A stretch of DNA of 64,000 nt, taken from positions 155,197 through 219,196 of the forward strand of contig JADFUC010002075.1 of NCBI GenBank assembly GCA_019722365.1, given 5' to 3'. The translations under genes and the position numbers were made by a program. The notes under the pieces were generated by a model that worked only from the letters and a program-made list of their open reading frames with translations, had not been told where the DNA came from and made no database searches. The DNA comes from Lithospermum erythrorhizon. Lineage: Eukaryota > Streptophyta > Magnoliopsida > Boraginales > Boraginaceae. Below are positions 48,754 to 60,170 of this stretch, one piece after another (the first letter of the stretch is position 1; the number at the start of each line of letters is the position of its first letter).

Positions 48754-51480
48754 AGTGTTTACATCAGTTTCTATTGCCAGAAAAAGATTCAGTATACTAA
48801 TGTCACAGCAATTCCCCAAGATTTATGGTCAAAGAGCGTATGTTTTCCTATTTATCTAGAATTTGGTGTTCCATTTTCTAGGGGAAGGTGGAGGTCAAGA
48901 AATGGAAGTGGAGAGATGCATTTTCACTCATAATACACCATTTTATCCCCCGTTTACCCTTTAGTTTCAAAATTATACAGAATAATATATTAATTTTCAT
49001 GTAATATTACAATATACAATATATTTAGTTTTAACGTAACATAATAAAATATTAATTTAAATATATTTTTTTTAAATACAAAGCAATTAATATTAAAATA
49101 TTCATTAGAATTATAAATTTTAATATAATTTAGATATTATTACTTTAAATTGTTTTTGTATTTTAAATTTTGAACAATACTAATATATTTTATTATAAAA
49201 TTATAATATTTTATATTTTATTATAAAATATTTCTAATTTAATTTTTACATTAAATATATATGTCATATATATATATTGATTAATTAAATGTATAAACAA
49301 ATTAAAACAATTATATATAATATTAATATAGTTAATATAACGCGCATATATTTAATATTATATGACTTATAAATATATAACTATTTAATATTATACATAT
49401 TATATTTATAATGTTAATAACTTATTTATATTTCATTACCTTGTATAAGGTAATGGATCATTCTGCGATTCTTAGTAAGTATTGGAGTAATGGTTTAGCA
49501 ACTTCATGTAAGAGACGTAAGTTCTTGAGTGGAATGGAATGCAGAGCTAAAGTAATGATAATAAAATCTAGATTGATAAAATTCGTTTTCGTTTCGTTTC
49601 GTTACGTTTTAGATTCAGTTTTATTGCGTTTAGATTCAGTTCACGTATCAGCCTTGACCTAAGCAGAATTTAGGCTAAAGAGCAACTTCTTACGATATAT
49701 ATTACTTACGAATAAATGTAGTAGTAGTGTTCTTTAAATTTAGTTTGAATATGCTTGAAGAGCAAATAATTGGTGAAATTGGTGATTGGAATTGTGTTGG
49801 TAATTATGAAGATTATGGCCGTTTAAATAATAGAGATCTTATGTTAAATATAAAATAAGTCATTTTAATAACAATAAAAACAAAGTGTCATATAAAATAA
49901 AAATGGGTTATATAGTATTTATTAGTTTTGTTATCTAAATTTTAACGATTGTCTGCATTCGTATGTTTGCATAATTTTTTTTTTTGAAAGTGAAACTTTT
50001 AAAGAATTAGACCTTGTCTGTCTAATGGAAACTATCACAATGTCGACAACGATGTAAATCATGGTCCTTTTTTACATCCACTTAGTTGATAATGTTATGT
50101 ACTTCCTTCAATTGACATTTTTTCCTTATTAAATTTGCACAATAATTAATTAAAACTTATATTATGAAAAATCGAAGAAAATAATAATATAAAAATATTT
50201 TTAATGACATTAAATATCAAATTTTATTTATAAAAATAAAAATAATAATTGATGAGTCGAGAAATTTAAATTAATTTATAAATTGTTTTCTTTTTAATTG
50301 TGTGATTTGGAAGCATTTATTTATTAAAATAGCCAATGTTAATGCATGCATGGTGTGTGGATCTTGCTTTTAAGTTGTTGCTAGATTTCCACCCCTATTG
50401 GCAGTAGCCAGTATGTATGAAAAGAATGGCCAACTGAACATGATTTATATGAGTGCCCTTCAGCATTACTGGCGTTACTGGGTCAGAAGATCCAAAAACC
50501 TTCAGTATCGAGATAAAAAGAAGCGACCCCATATCTGGACAGATAAAGGCTAAATTTTATACATGCACCTGAACTATTGTAATCATTCGGAAATACACTT
50601 CTTTTAAAAAAAAAAAAGCTGTATAGATCTTACAATAAAAATAAACCGGAAAAGATAAATTCGGCCAGTACCTCCATTTCCGTAAAGAACCATTATTTAT
50701 TCAAATTCAACAAACCCCAAAATGCAAAAGGATGTATAATTCAAAAATAAAAAATTGGTGTGCAGCCTTAATAAAAAAATGAACAAATGAATTATTTCAT
50801 GAGGATCGAGAGAAGGGGGTGGGTGGGTTTGTCAAATCAATTAATTCCATATTTTTGGTTTGGTTATTTGACTTTTGATTTTGCATAGTGAAACTTCTGG
50901 ACTCGAATTGAGGGGGGTGTGAAATTTTAGTGTTCAGATAAGGAAGAGAGGGGTTGGTAGGTTTGGAGGTGGGCGTTGGAGGAGAAGAGGGTGTTCTTTT
51001 TATTATATTGTTGAATAATATTTTTAGTTTTAATGAAAGGTATGATTAGGTTAGATGAGGGTGCAGGTTAGAATATTTAGGGGATCGATATCACAGCACA
51101 GAATAATATTTTTTTAATGCTTGAAATGGTATTTTCTTGGCAAGAAAATTTATTTACTTCTACGCTTAAAATAGGAGGCGAAATAATTAAATTTCATTAC
51201 AGCAACTTTACTGTTTTTGGTGTGTATATGATTCGAGAATATTTAGGTATAAAATGGCCAATTTATCCTTGCTAAAATTAATTTAGTCATCAATATTTTT
51301 TATAAAATGTGATTTTCGAGTTATTGTCTTAACTTGGCATGAGTCTTTGTTGAAATGTTGAATTTAGAATCTTTCATTTAGGAAATGATTTCGTTAGTTC
51401 GGTAGGTATATGAAATTTAGCCATAAATAAATGGTATGATCATGGTATAATTCTTTTCTCGATATTCAAATGAAACTAGG
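48754..51480. other. UGT80 3' UTR and downstream intergenic DNA (clean left arm)
   Basis: The 3' UTR probably ends before about 48900. Beyond it lies extremely AT-rich DNA (48970-49420), a CG-containing pyrimidine run (49580-49650), a Stowaway-like stretch (50098-50290) and mixed intergenic sequence. The 83-aa frame at 49411-49662 has no recognisable features. All of it recurs inverted in 61600-64000. Confidence 0.6.
50098..50290. repeat. Stowaway-like repeat, left-arm copy
   Basis: Starts acttccttcaattgacattt, followed by AT-rich sequence including tgaaaaatcgaagaaaataa. It resembles the 10478-10797 MITE. Only one terminal motif is clear. The 62500-62640 copy is its palindrome partner, not an independent insertion. 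Confidence 0.5.
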
Positions 51481-52329
51481 CCCGACAACTCGAGAAATAC
51501 CCGAAATTGGGATATATGTGGAAACTTGCTTGGAAATCTAGGCGGTAGAAATACCCAAATTTTGAATCACAGGAGCGCTAGGAAAATCGTAGAAATACCT
51601 GTCAAGTACCCGACCCGGTGGCGATCGGTATTTTTTGTTCGGTATTGTTATTAGTTAAGGTAGGACCTATATAAAGTAGGCGAATAGCGCACAAGGAATC
51701 GGTGCGTTTCTTCAAAGTGCAAATTCGATCGCGTGCTTCAACTATGATTGTTTTCGATCACCGGCGTTCCTGTAGAACAAAGTTGGCCATTCGTCGATTT
51801 TTAGGCGTTTGCGAGTTTTTTCGGATTTTTTTAAGAGGGTATTTTGTCATTCGTAAATAAAATAAAATACAAAAATAAGTCCATGTACTTGCCCAGACAC
51901 TTCCACCCCTTTATAAAATACAAAAATAAGTCGACACCTCCCTACTCGGTGCCACATAAAGTAGCAGTTTGGTGCCCGAATATCGTCACAGCGGGCCAGA
52001 GCCAGGGGCAGTAACAACTCTAGCATGATATCAAAATAATCGATTCTAATTTAAATGGAGGATTTGATTAATCAATAATAATTCTTTTTTATCTTAGAGT
52101 GTTTTATACAAAAAAAATGTATATTATATGTAAGGAAAATGAAATAATACCACATTTCTAAATAAAATTAGAATTTTAACATGCTTTAATAAAAGTTGCA
52201 CTCCGTACCACCCATCTTATTTTTTTTTATTAAATATACCAAACAACTATGTAACTAGTATTTATATAATATCCAATTCATTTGGAGGTATTTTATCGAG
52301 AAAAACTTCGATGTATTATCGAATTTAAA
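51481..52329. other. Unassigned repetitive DNA before copia LTR
   Basis: No gene. Start of the noisier sequence. Contains an internal duplication (aaaatacaaaaataagtc near 51865 and 51918) and a 'tttggtgcccgaat' stretch that superficially resembles a gypsy primer site. Pairs with about 61000-61600 in the right arm. Confidence 0.45.
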
Positions 52330-54784
52330 GTGTAAAAGCGAATCGCTTGGCTGAGGGCATCTCGAGGTCCACTGTTGAGGATCTGCAGAGGAGTTAATCG
52401 AGATGTGCACTTGGTGATTAGGGGCTAGAGCTTTCTTTTAGCATTTCCGGCTAAAAGATTTCTTTCAGGTATGAGTGAGGCCCATGTGCGTGAAGAAGGG
52501 AGAGATGCTTAATACTTGTTTCCCAGTGCTTTCTGCAGGTTGGTATGCGGCTCAATTCAAACTCTATTAGAAGATGATACAAATACAACTTTATTGAAAG
52601 TGTGTATTCTTTGGCATTTTCCCTTTTCATGAATAGTATCTATTCGGGCATCCTAATGACTTAGAACATACTCCTTACAAAATGGCAAAGTAAGTGGAGG
52701 AGGAAGAATAGATTATACGTTACATTTGTCTAACATTCTACGTTATAATTAGATTAGATTGTGATCGTGTATTGTTTGTTTTAAAAGATAATTTAAAAAT
52801 AAAAATAAAACAACATTGAATTGAAGACCATTTTTCGATGCTTTGTGGGAAACTACGAGAAGGCATCGAGGGCCACATGAGGTACCCCGATGAGAGGAAT
52901 CTCATTTTATTTGGAGAATACTCTCATAAATGGTACATTCGAGACACAGGGGGTCTCGATGGAGATTTCGATGACTGTCTTGGGTTAGGCGATTTGAGGC
53001 AGTTTTGGACTACATTTGTTAAATAATTTGAGCGAGTTAGGTTAGAAGTTTTCCTATATATATAGAGGCCTTTTTTATGAGTTTTCGATCACAAAATAAC
53101 CATCCTAAACAATTTTTTGAGAGAATATTATTGAATCATCATCAATAATATTGTGAGACTTTGTGATTGAGAATACTGTGCTATAAAGTATTACTCAATT
53201 GAGTGTTTAGCTTGATAGGTAATTGTAATAATCACTTCCGGTGGTTTTGAGTAGTTAAAGTAGCGACGACGGGGCGTCTTTCGCGTTGAAGGGAATAAGT
53301 ATAAAAATCTTTGTGTCTGTTACTTTTCCAAATTTATACATTAGATTTACTATTGTTTGTAGATTTGGTTATTAAAATTAGGCCTTAAATCAAATCGATT
53401 GGAATCGGAAGGCTTAGGTTAGCGATTGAAATACGAGATTTAATAGCTGACTTGAAGGAGTCTTTGGCAGCCTTGCGGTAGACAAATTTGATGGGAAGAT
53501 TTAAAGCATTGGAAGATGTGTATGGAGGATTATATGTACGGTAAAAATCTGAACAATCTGACAAGATAGATGAGGATGAATGGAAGGGAGTTAGGCAGAG
53601 ACGGATCGTGGGTATGATCGGACAATGCTTTGTTTAAGCGTGAATGCTAATGTTGCGAAAGACTACGACAAATGTCGGCGTTGTCAAGTTTGTATGAGAA
53701 GTTATGCACTTGACAATAAAGGTCGATTAATGAAGCAATTATTTCAATTGAGGATGTCGTAGAATACTCCAGCCATTGGCGCATAGCCAAGCTTGTGACT
53801 TGATAAACTAATTATCTTGTTCGGTAAATTTGATGATGAGTTACAAGCAACGTGTGTGGCATAACTTGCCAAATGGTTAGGAAACGATGAAGGAGGCATG
53901 ATTGGCTTCGGTAGGTAATGATAAGTTGAAGGTTAAGGTAGTGCGAGGTATTATTTGTGCGAAGAAGTACATAAAGCGTGGGGAGAAAAGTGTTCTACAT
54001 TGTGAATGTAGAAAGAGGTAGGAGGCTTGGGGCAGAGAGGTAATAACAAGAATAAATGGAAGTCAAAGTGAGGTAGGAATAAGTCGAAATTTGGAGGCGT
54101 CTGTTTTAGTCTTTGGGGTTGTGACAAAAGCGGGTGAGGAGGCCTTCTGTGAGGCTTACGGGAATTAGGAACTGATAACATGGAGTGGCTTGTCCGTGTT
54201 GTTGATGACTACTGCAGCGGATGCACTACTCTTGTGGGTTATTTGCCTATTAGTTCTTGGATCTTGGATGCAGTGCGTCATTTCATCTTACACTAAGTCG
54301 GGATATAATGATAAATTATATAGTATTTGGAGATTATGGGGCGGTTAAATGCTGTTGATGGTGAACCCTTGAATATTGTAAGGTATGAGAGATGTAAGCT
54401 TGAAGCTATCAAATGGTTACTTTGAAAATTGAAAAAGTGAGACATGTACCGAAGCTAGTGAAAGGAAAGCGACCTTATGAGTCTCGGTGTATGGAATGGC
54501 TATCGAAACGGCGTTCGATGATGGCTTGGCTTAGGGGCGCTTGGAAGCGGTGACTATAGCTCGAGATTAGAAAGATGGGTACTTTATACGCTACTTTGGA
54601 GGTTCTTAGAGGATAATAGGCTGTTGAAGGTTTGAGAGAGCGAGATTGTGGCACGATCGTTTGGGTCAATGGCGAAGGTATGAAATTACTTGTTCGAATA
54701 ATTTGATACTCGATTTGAAATACGGTGATCATCGTATACGTAGCGAGTTATATTTGTTAGAATCTCGTATGAAAATTGTCGTGA

Positions 54785-55736
54785 TAAACACCAATTCATA
54801 CATCCCGGATCCTCAAATTAATGTATATTAATCTAAACACAAAATAAAAATGTATGAATAGAGAATCGCCCCGTTGCGGGCGAGCGAGCCCCGAATCCTC
54901 ATAGAAATGAATTACCGGCGTGAAAGCCCCGCGAATCTGCTCCAAAGCATTTGACACACCAGGAAATGGTATCTCTGGGTGCAGCGCGAGGGGGAAACAA
55001 GCCAGAGTACTTGAACTTGCTAGAGTTTGAAGATGAAAATGAAATTGGAAGAGAAAAACTCTTCCCGATTTCCTTATGGAGGCTACTTTAGAGGTGGAGG
55101 TTTTTTATGATTCTTGTAAATGAAAACCTAACCCCTATTTAAATACGAGTCCAAAATTCCATTCGTTAAGCAACTTATTAAAAATCGGTTTAACTCGTTG
55201 CTTAATTGGAGCCGTTATGAGCTTCTAATTAAAATAATGAGTTACTAGTGAAGTTGTTCTATTTTAATTAACTTAACGAGTCAGTGCAAAATACTAGCAG
55301 TCACTTTATCGAATAACTTATCAAGTTATTTATTACTTTCAAACTTGCAAGTTTAGCCGTTGATGTTAAATCGACGTATATTTGACGAATATATAAATAT
55401 TGAGAGAGATACATTTACCGATATCTGAGTCTTGTTTAATTTCGTTCATGAAATATTATTCGAATATCATTTGTATGTGTGTGACCTTACAGGCTCGAGA
55501 TAATAGTAAGTTGTCTAATAATAATAATTGACCAGTACTATTATTATAACGATAATGGTAAGATCAGAAATCATTTCATGCTTGCAAATTATCATGAGAA
55601 CCCTTTAGTAATATATAATTACTAAGGGTGAAACTTATTGAGATGCAATAATCTAGAACAGCAAACGTTAAATGAATTGTTACAATTATCGCAGCGGGCA
55701 CAATAAAAGGGAATCGATTCTGCATTGATTTTAACA
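54785..55736 (-). repeat. Solo family 1 LTR nested in family 2 copia
   Basis: Matches copies A to D, including the 'gtgtgaccttacaggctcgagata' stretch (55480-55505) also at 7030-7050 and 21220-21240. It interrupts the family 2 element between pre-integrase and integrase. A mirror copy is at 58385-59150. Confidence 0.75.
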
Positions 55737-55811
55737 ATATTAAGGTAAGCAGAAGAAAGTCAATTTTGTTAAAACTGCAGTTAAGCCTAAGTTTGAGGCT
55801 ATGACGGTGAT

Positions 55812-55897
55812 TTGGTTCTGTAGGAGGTTCATTGTATTATGTAACCTTTATTGGTTGGTTCTGTGGGAGGTTCATTGTATTATGTAACCTTTATTGA
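55812..55897 (+). repeat. 44-bp tandem duplication in integrase remnant
   Basis: The block ggttctgtgggaggttcatt plus tgtattatgtaacctttatt occurs twice in a row (55814 and 55858), one base different in the first copy. It is just inside the integrase after the nested LTR. Confidence 0.85.
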
Positions 55898-56060
55898 TAA
55901 TGCAACGAGAAAGATTTGGATTTATTTCATGAAGCATAAATCCGAAGTGTATGGAGTCTTTAAGAATTGGAAAGCTATGGTTGAGAACGAGAGTGGGCTG
56001 AAAGTGAAATGTTTGAGATCCGATAATGGGGGTGAGTATATTGATAGTGATTTCAAATAA
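55851..56060 (+). pseudogene. Copia integrase fragment
   Basis: 69 open codons: LYYVTFIDNATRKIWIYFM, then VKCLRSDNGGEYIDSDF, which carry core aspartates of the copia integrase. Part of the decayed family 2 element, not an independent gene. Confidence 0.85.
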
Positions 56061-59000
56061 TATTGGCGGTAGAGAATAGGATAAAGAATGCGAGAAAGTA
56101 TTTAGAGAACGTCGACAAAGCGGGTATTTGAAAGAATGAGCAAATGCTAAATGAACATGCTCGAATTGTGAGGTTACATTAGTTTACCGGGCGTTTTGGG
56201 TTGATATTCAATGCTGTGACCTTTTGATAAGCGGACCTTTCCGGTACCTGCGTATTTTTTAAAATTCTGAAGAAATGTGTAGTTCTAAGAAGGTAAATTT
56301 ATGCTCCTTAGAGTATTTGGTTGTTTGAAACATGTTCATAGATGCAAATGCTAGAAGTAAACTTGATGCAAATCTAACATTTGCTATTTTGTGGTTATAG
56401 CGATATTTGATATTTGGATATCGATTACATGACTTGAAAAATCGAAGAATCATACGTAGTAAGGATGTGAGTGCTTTAATAAGAGGTGTTACTCTGATAT
56501 TGATAGGCATGGGTGTTGGAGGAGAAGAGTGGAAGAAGAGTCGCAGTGAGAAATCTTGGGGAAGTCAATGCGGGACAAGTGTGACTCGGTTTGTTCAATG
56601 ACATATCTTAGATGCATTGCCTGTCGAGAAGTAAACATGAAGATCCTTTTGGCGTACCTGCGGAGGAGGTAGAATGCTTCGTGAAGGGAGGCAAGTGTAG
56701 TTTGAGGGGAGGCAACACGTGATATTGAGGTAGAAACACCGGGTCCCAGATGCAGAGGAAAAGCAGACCAACTCGAGAGGTATTATACTATAGCTGGCTT
56801 TTCTTGTTAACTTCTGAGCGGGCTGGTTAGTTATGATGAAGCGATCTGATGGTGATTGATTAAGTGGGAGTTAGCTGAAAGGAGATGGAGTCGTTGATAG
56901 AAGCTAATATGACGTCGAGTTAGTTAAGCGCCAAGTAGCCATAGAGAATATTACCGAGAATAAATCGTCTACATCGGATGGGAAGAATAGGATGGTAGTA
57001 AATGAGTGCAAGGCTCGTTTGGTTGTCCAAGGAATTTCAACGAGAAGAAGGTTATTTCTGTTGGGAGATATACCGCTTTGTGAGCTCGAAACTAGTGACG
57101 TCGAATTTATTCTAGGATTGGTATGAGGAATAATCTGCATCTTGACAGATGAATGTGAAATTGTATTTTTACATGGTGATGTATGAAGAGATATTTATGA
57201 AGCAACCTCGTCTTTGGCTTAAAGAAAGACAATTTGGTACGTAATATTCTCTTATGGCTACTTGGCTGTTTAACCAACTCTCACGTCATATTAGTCATCA
57301 ATGACTCCATCTCCTCTTTCATAGCTAACTCCCACTTAATTGAATCACCACATTGTACTGCTTAAATCGCAACTAACCAGCTCGCTGTGAAGTTAACAAG
57401 AAGGGTAGCAGAGGGGAGAATACCTCTGAGTTGGTCTGCTTGCTCTTTCAGATCTTTTGGGACCTGGTGTTTCTACCTCTTGAATATCATCAGAAGTGTC
57501 TTCCTCAACCACAGTTGTCTCCTCTTCATCAGTACCAGCAGAGGTGGCATGTCAGCAAAAGGATCTTCAGGTTTACTTTCTGGAGCAGGGGCATGATCTA
57601 AGATATGTCATTTGGAAGAAACCGAGTCATGCGCCTTGTCCTGCGCGTTTGACTTCCTCAGTATTTCAGCTGTGACTTCTTCTTCCACTGCCTCCAGCAC
57701 CTGTCTATCAAGTAACAACTGCTGTAAACCACATCCTACACATGTTCTTCGATTTTTCAAGTCATAGAATCGCTGTAACCTCAACATCGCCATAACATAA
57801 AATAACACCAAATGTTAGGTACATCAAAGTTGCTTCGGCCCCCATCTTATGAACATAAGCTAAACAGCCAAGTACTCTGAAATAAATTTTAACTTCTTAG
57901 AAACTTCTTCAGGGAGGCAGTCTCTGTTTATCAAGGCACGTAACCGATAAGCAAACATCACGAGGCCAAACCAGAAGATAACTGCTCAGCATCATTCGCT
58001 GGCATTCTGACTGGGTGACTGCTCATTTTGTTGCAATGCTTACTGCGTGCTATCACCATGCCGTCGCAATGACATTTGAAATCATATCGCCAATAGGATG
58101 CTCAATATTTCGCCGACCAGCTACCGACGCTCGATTAAAGACACACTAGGTTATACTTCATGAAATGAAGCCCCCTACAGACTGCGTTATCAACAAAGGT
58201 ATATATACAATGAAGATGCTCCCGTAAAAGACACATAACAAAGAGGCTTCCCGCATAACTCAACGTTATCTGAGCTGGAAAGCAACTCCGGGATTTTAAC
58301 AAATGTTTCTTGTTTGCAGTGGCGGAAATCGTGAACGGCGTGCCGTTGCGATGGTGTGTAAATTTACCGGGACTGAACCAAATGGTGAACAATTGCCAGC
58401 TGACCATATATTACTAGTGTGGGATATATGTTATAATTTAGGGGTTATGGCCAGGCTCTTACTCGTTAATGGATTATAATGTGGTCAGTCGCCAGTATTA
58501 GACAGCTTTATACGAGCACAGAAAGGTAGCCAGCAGCTGTGATATTAGAAATATTTCATGAATGAACATTTATGACCGAAGGTATCTCTTGATATTATAT
58601 TTGTCAGGCTCTATGTTGATGGCATCGGTGCAGTAGTCAAGCAATTGAAAATGATGAATAGCTTGATAGTATTTCGTTAATGTTTAATTGACTTTGACAA
58701 GACCAGTAAAATAGAGGCAACTTTTCGCTAATATTTGGTAAACTCATAACGATCCTGGCAGTGCTGAGCCTAACAATAAGTTGCTGCTGAAATGGAGGTA
58801 GACTGATATTTAAATAAGGGGGTTAAATTTTTCATGACAAACCTCCTCTCCCTTCCCTTACAAGTAGCCCCCCCTCCATAGTGGTGGAAGAGTTTTCTCT
58901 TTCCAATTTCATTACACTAATCTTCAAACTCTAGCAAGTTCAAGTACTGGGTTTTGTTTCCCTGCTTTGGTGTGTGCAGTCTAGAGATACTACGACCTGG

Positions 59001-59149
59001 TGAGCAACTTTAATCTGAAAAGGCTTTCTTGGCAGAATTCGTATGAGACTGAGCTGGGCCGGCTACAAGATTACAATGCTGAGACATGCAAAGCTATTCG
59101 CACTACATTTTATTTTGTGTTTAGGTAATATACATTAATTTGAGGATCG

Positions 59150-60170
59150 GGTGGTGTTTGCAGTGAGGCTCATGCAGTGGCAAGCTGTAACTCACTGCGG
59201 TGTGATGATCGACAGAACAGGCTCGAGTATCCTTGGCTGAACAATGAGGCCGTACTAAGCCGTGTGACGGCGGTGATAACGCGATGTTCTCAAGCAGCAG
59301 CAACGGCCAACCTAAGAACTCGGTGGGTATAAAACCACCCGTCTTGTCTGAAGCGACAAACGCTCCCAGCGTAACGTCGTCGGCGTTGACCATTCAACGT
59401 CTTTCAGCCGACCGTATATCGGCGCATCATGCTCACTTTCGGTACCGGCAGGAACTACGACTGACTAACTCGAAGTTGTACGCCCTGCGATATTCGATGG
59501 TTCGCCCGTCGACAAACAGAACTGCCTGTTATATCCCCTTGGTAACAGTATGAAATGATACACCCGAGAATCAGATCAACAGAAAACAAACCCATTTAAG
59601 GCTGGTGCGTCTGGCGTTGATGTTGTCGACCTCGGCTGATGTTTCTCGTAATGACCCGTACAGCCAGCGACCTGGGCCCATTGTCTACCTGACGTCGTAC
59701 TACGTCGATTCTACCTCTGCGACCGATGTAAATTTCTCCGTATCGGACACATGCTTCTTCGGTCTGCTGCCTTACATGACAGCTTCGGCTCATTACCGGT
59801 ACTAACCATGCTGACGGCAGGTGCCAGCCAATATGGAATGGCTTTGAAATTTACCGAGCGACAGATATTTAATATTTGTTAGTGCTAGGCACATGGGAGT
59901 GACAACGGCGTCTCAGGCTGAGCAATTGCTTCATTAATAAATGGCGGTTGCAACTTCTCTGGCTTTGTTGCTTTCATCGTCTTCTTTAACGTCCTCACGA
60001 CACCTGAAGCATGTTGATGCGTACCACGTATTCTGTCGTATCTTTAATAGGGGCCGTTCAACTTTACCGTACGCATAATAAGATCATGCGCATCAGCCTG
60101 AGGTAAATCAGAACCCGATGCTGGCGTGTTGTCAGGCATCTGGTTAACCGTTAAATCTAGGTTTCAATCG
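59150..60170. other. GC-rich, poorly matching part of right arm
   Basis: By position this should mirror copia gag and pre-integrase (53430-54785), but only the ends align (for example 59140-59220 with 54725-54815). It is GC-richer than its surroundings, with frames open for 89 codons (59284-59553, +) and 66 codons (59605-59805, +) in the same phase separated by a stop. I recognise no protein family in either. It could be extreme divergence, a replacement or insertion. Confidence 0.35.

Larger units (their letters stand above)
48830..57097. repeat. Left arm of giant palindrome
   Basis: Pairs in reverse complement with 57240-64000. Anchors: 48840-48930 with 63900-63980 (tatgttttcc..atttat); 50340-50470 with 62330-62440 (gcatggtgtgtggatct, aatggccaac.gaacatgattt); 51280-51300 with about 61750; 52230-52280 with 61000-61040 (atgtaactagtatttatata); 53080-53160 with 60330-60400; 54785-55140 with 58810-59150; 56585-56950 with 57245-57620. 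The order is strictly mirrored. Confidence 0.85.
52330..57240 (+). mobile_element. Copia family 2 element, plus strand, with nested LTR
   Basis: LTR region to about 53390 shares the 'ataaagtattactc' and 'gcttgatagg' landmarks with the 30080-30620 LTR. A degenerate primer binding site ttggaatcggaaggcttagg lies at about 53398-53418. Gag (about 53440-54100; VDKFDG, MKQLF-like), a protease/spacer remnant (about 54240) and pre-integrase LWHDRLG (about 54650) follow. A family 1 LTR (54785-55736) is nested here. The element continues with integrase (LYYVTFIDNATRKIWIYF and CLRSDNGGEY, 55875-56040), YDLKNR-like (about 56440) and RT ECKARLVVQG plus FLHGDV (57000-57190). Frameshifted throughout. No 3' LTR follows; the sequence turns back on itself. 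Confidence 0.75.

Noticed and set aside
48880..49670. Independent transposon shared between 49 and 63 kb
   Set aside because: The match is part of the continuous palindrome arms, not a dispersed element with its own ends.
51975..51990. Possible gypsy primer binding site (tttggtgcccgaat)
   Set aside because: No LTR edge, gag or gypsy-order pol nearby; the adjoining element is copia.
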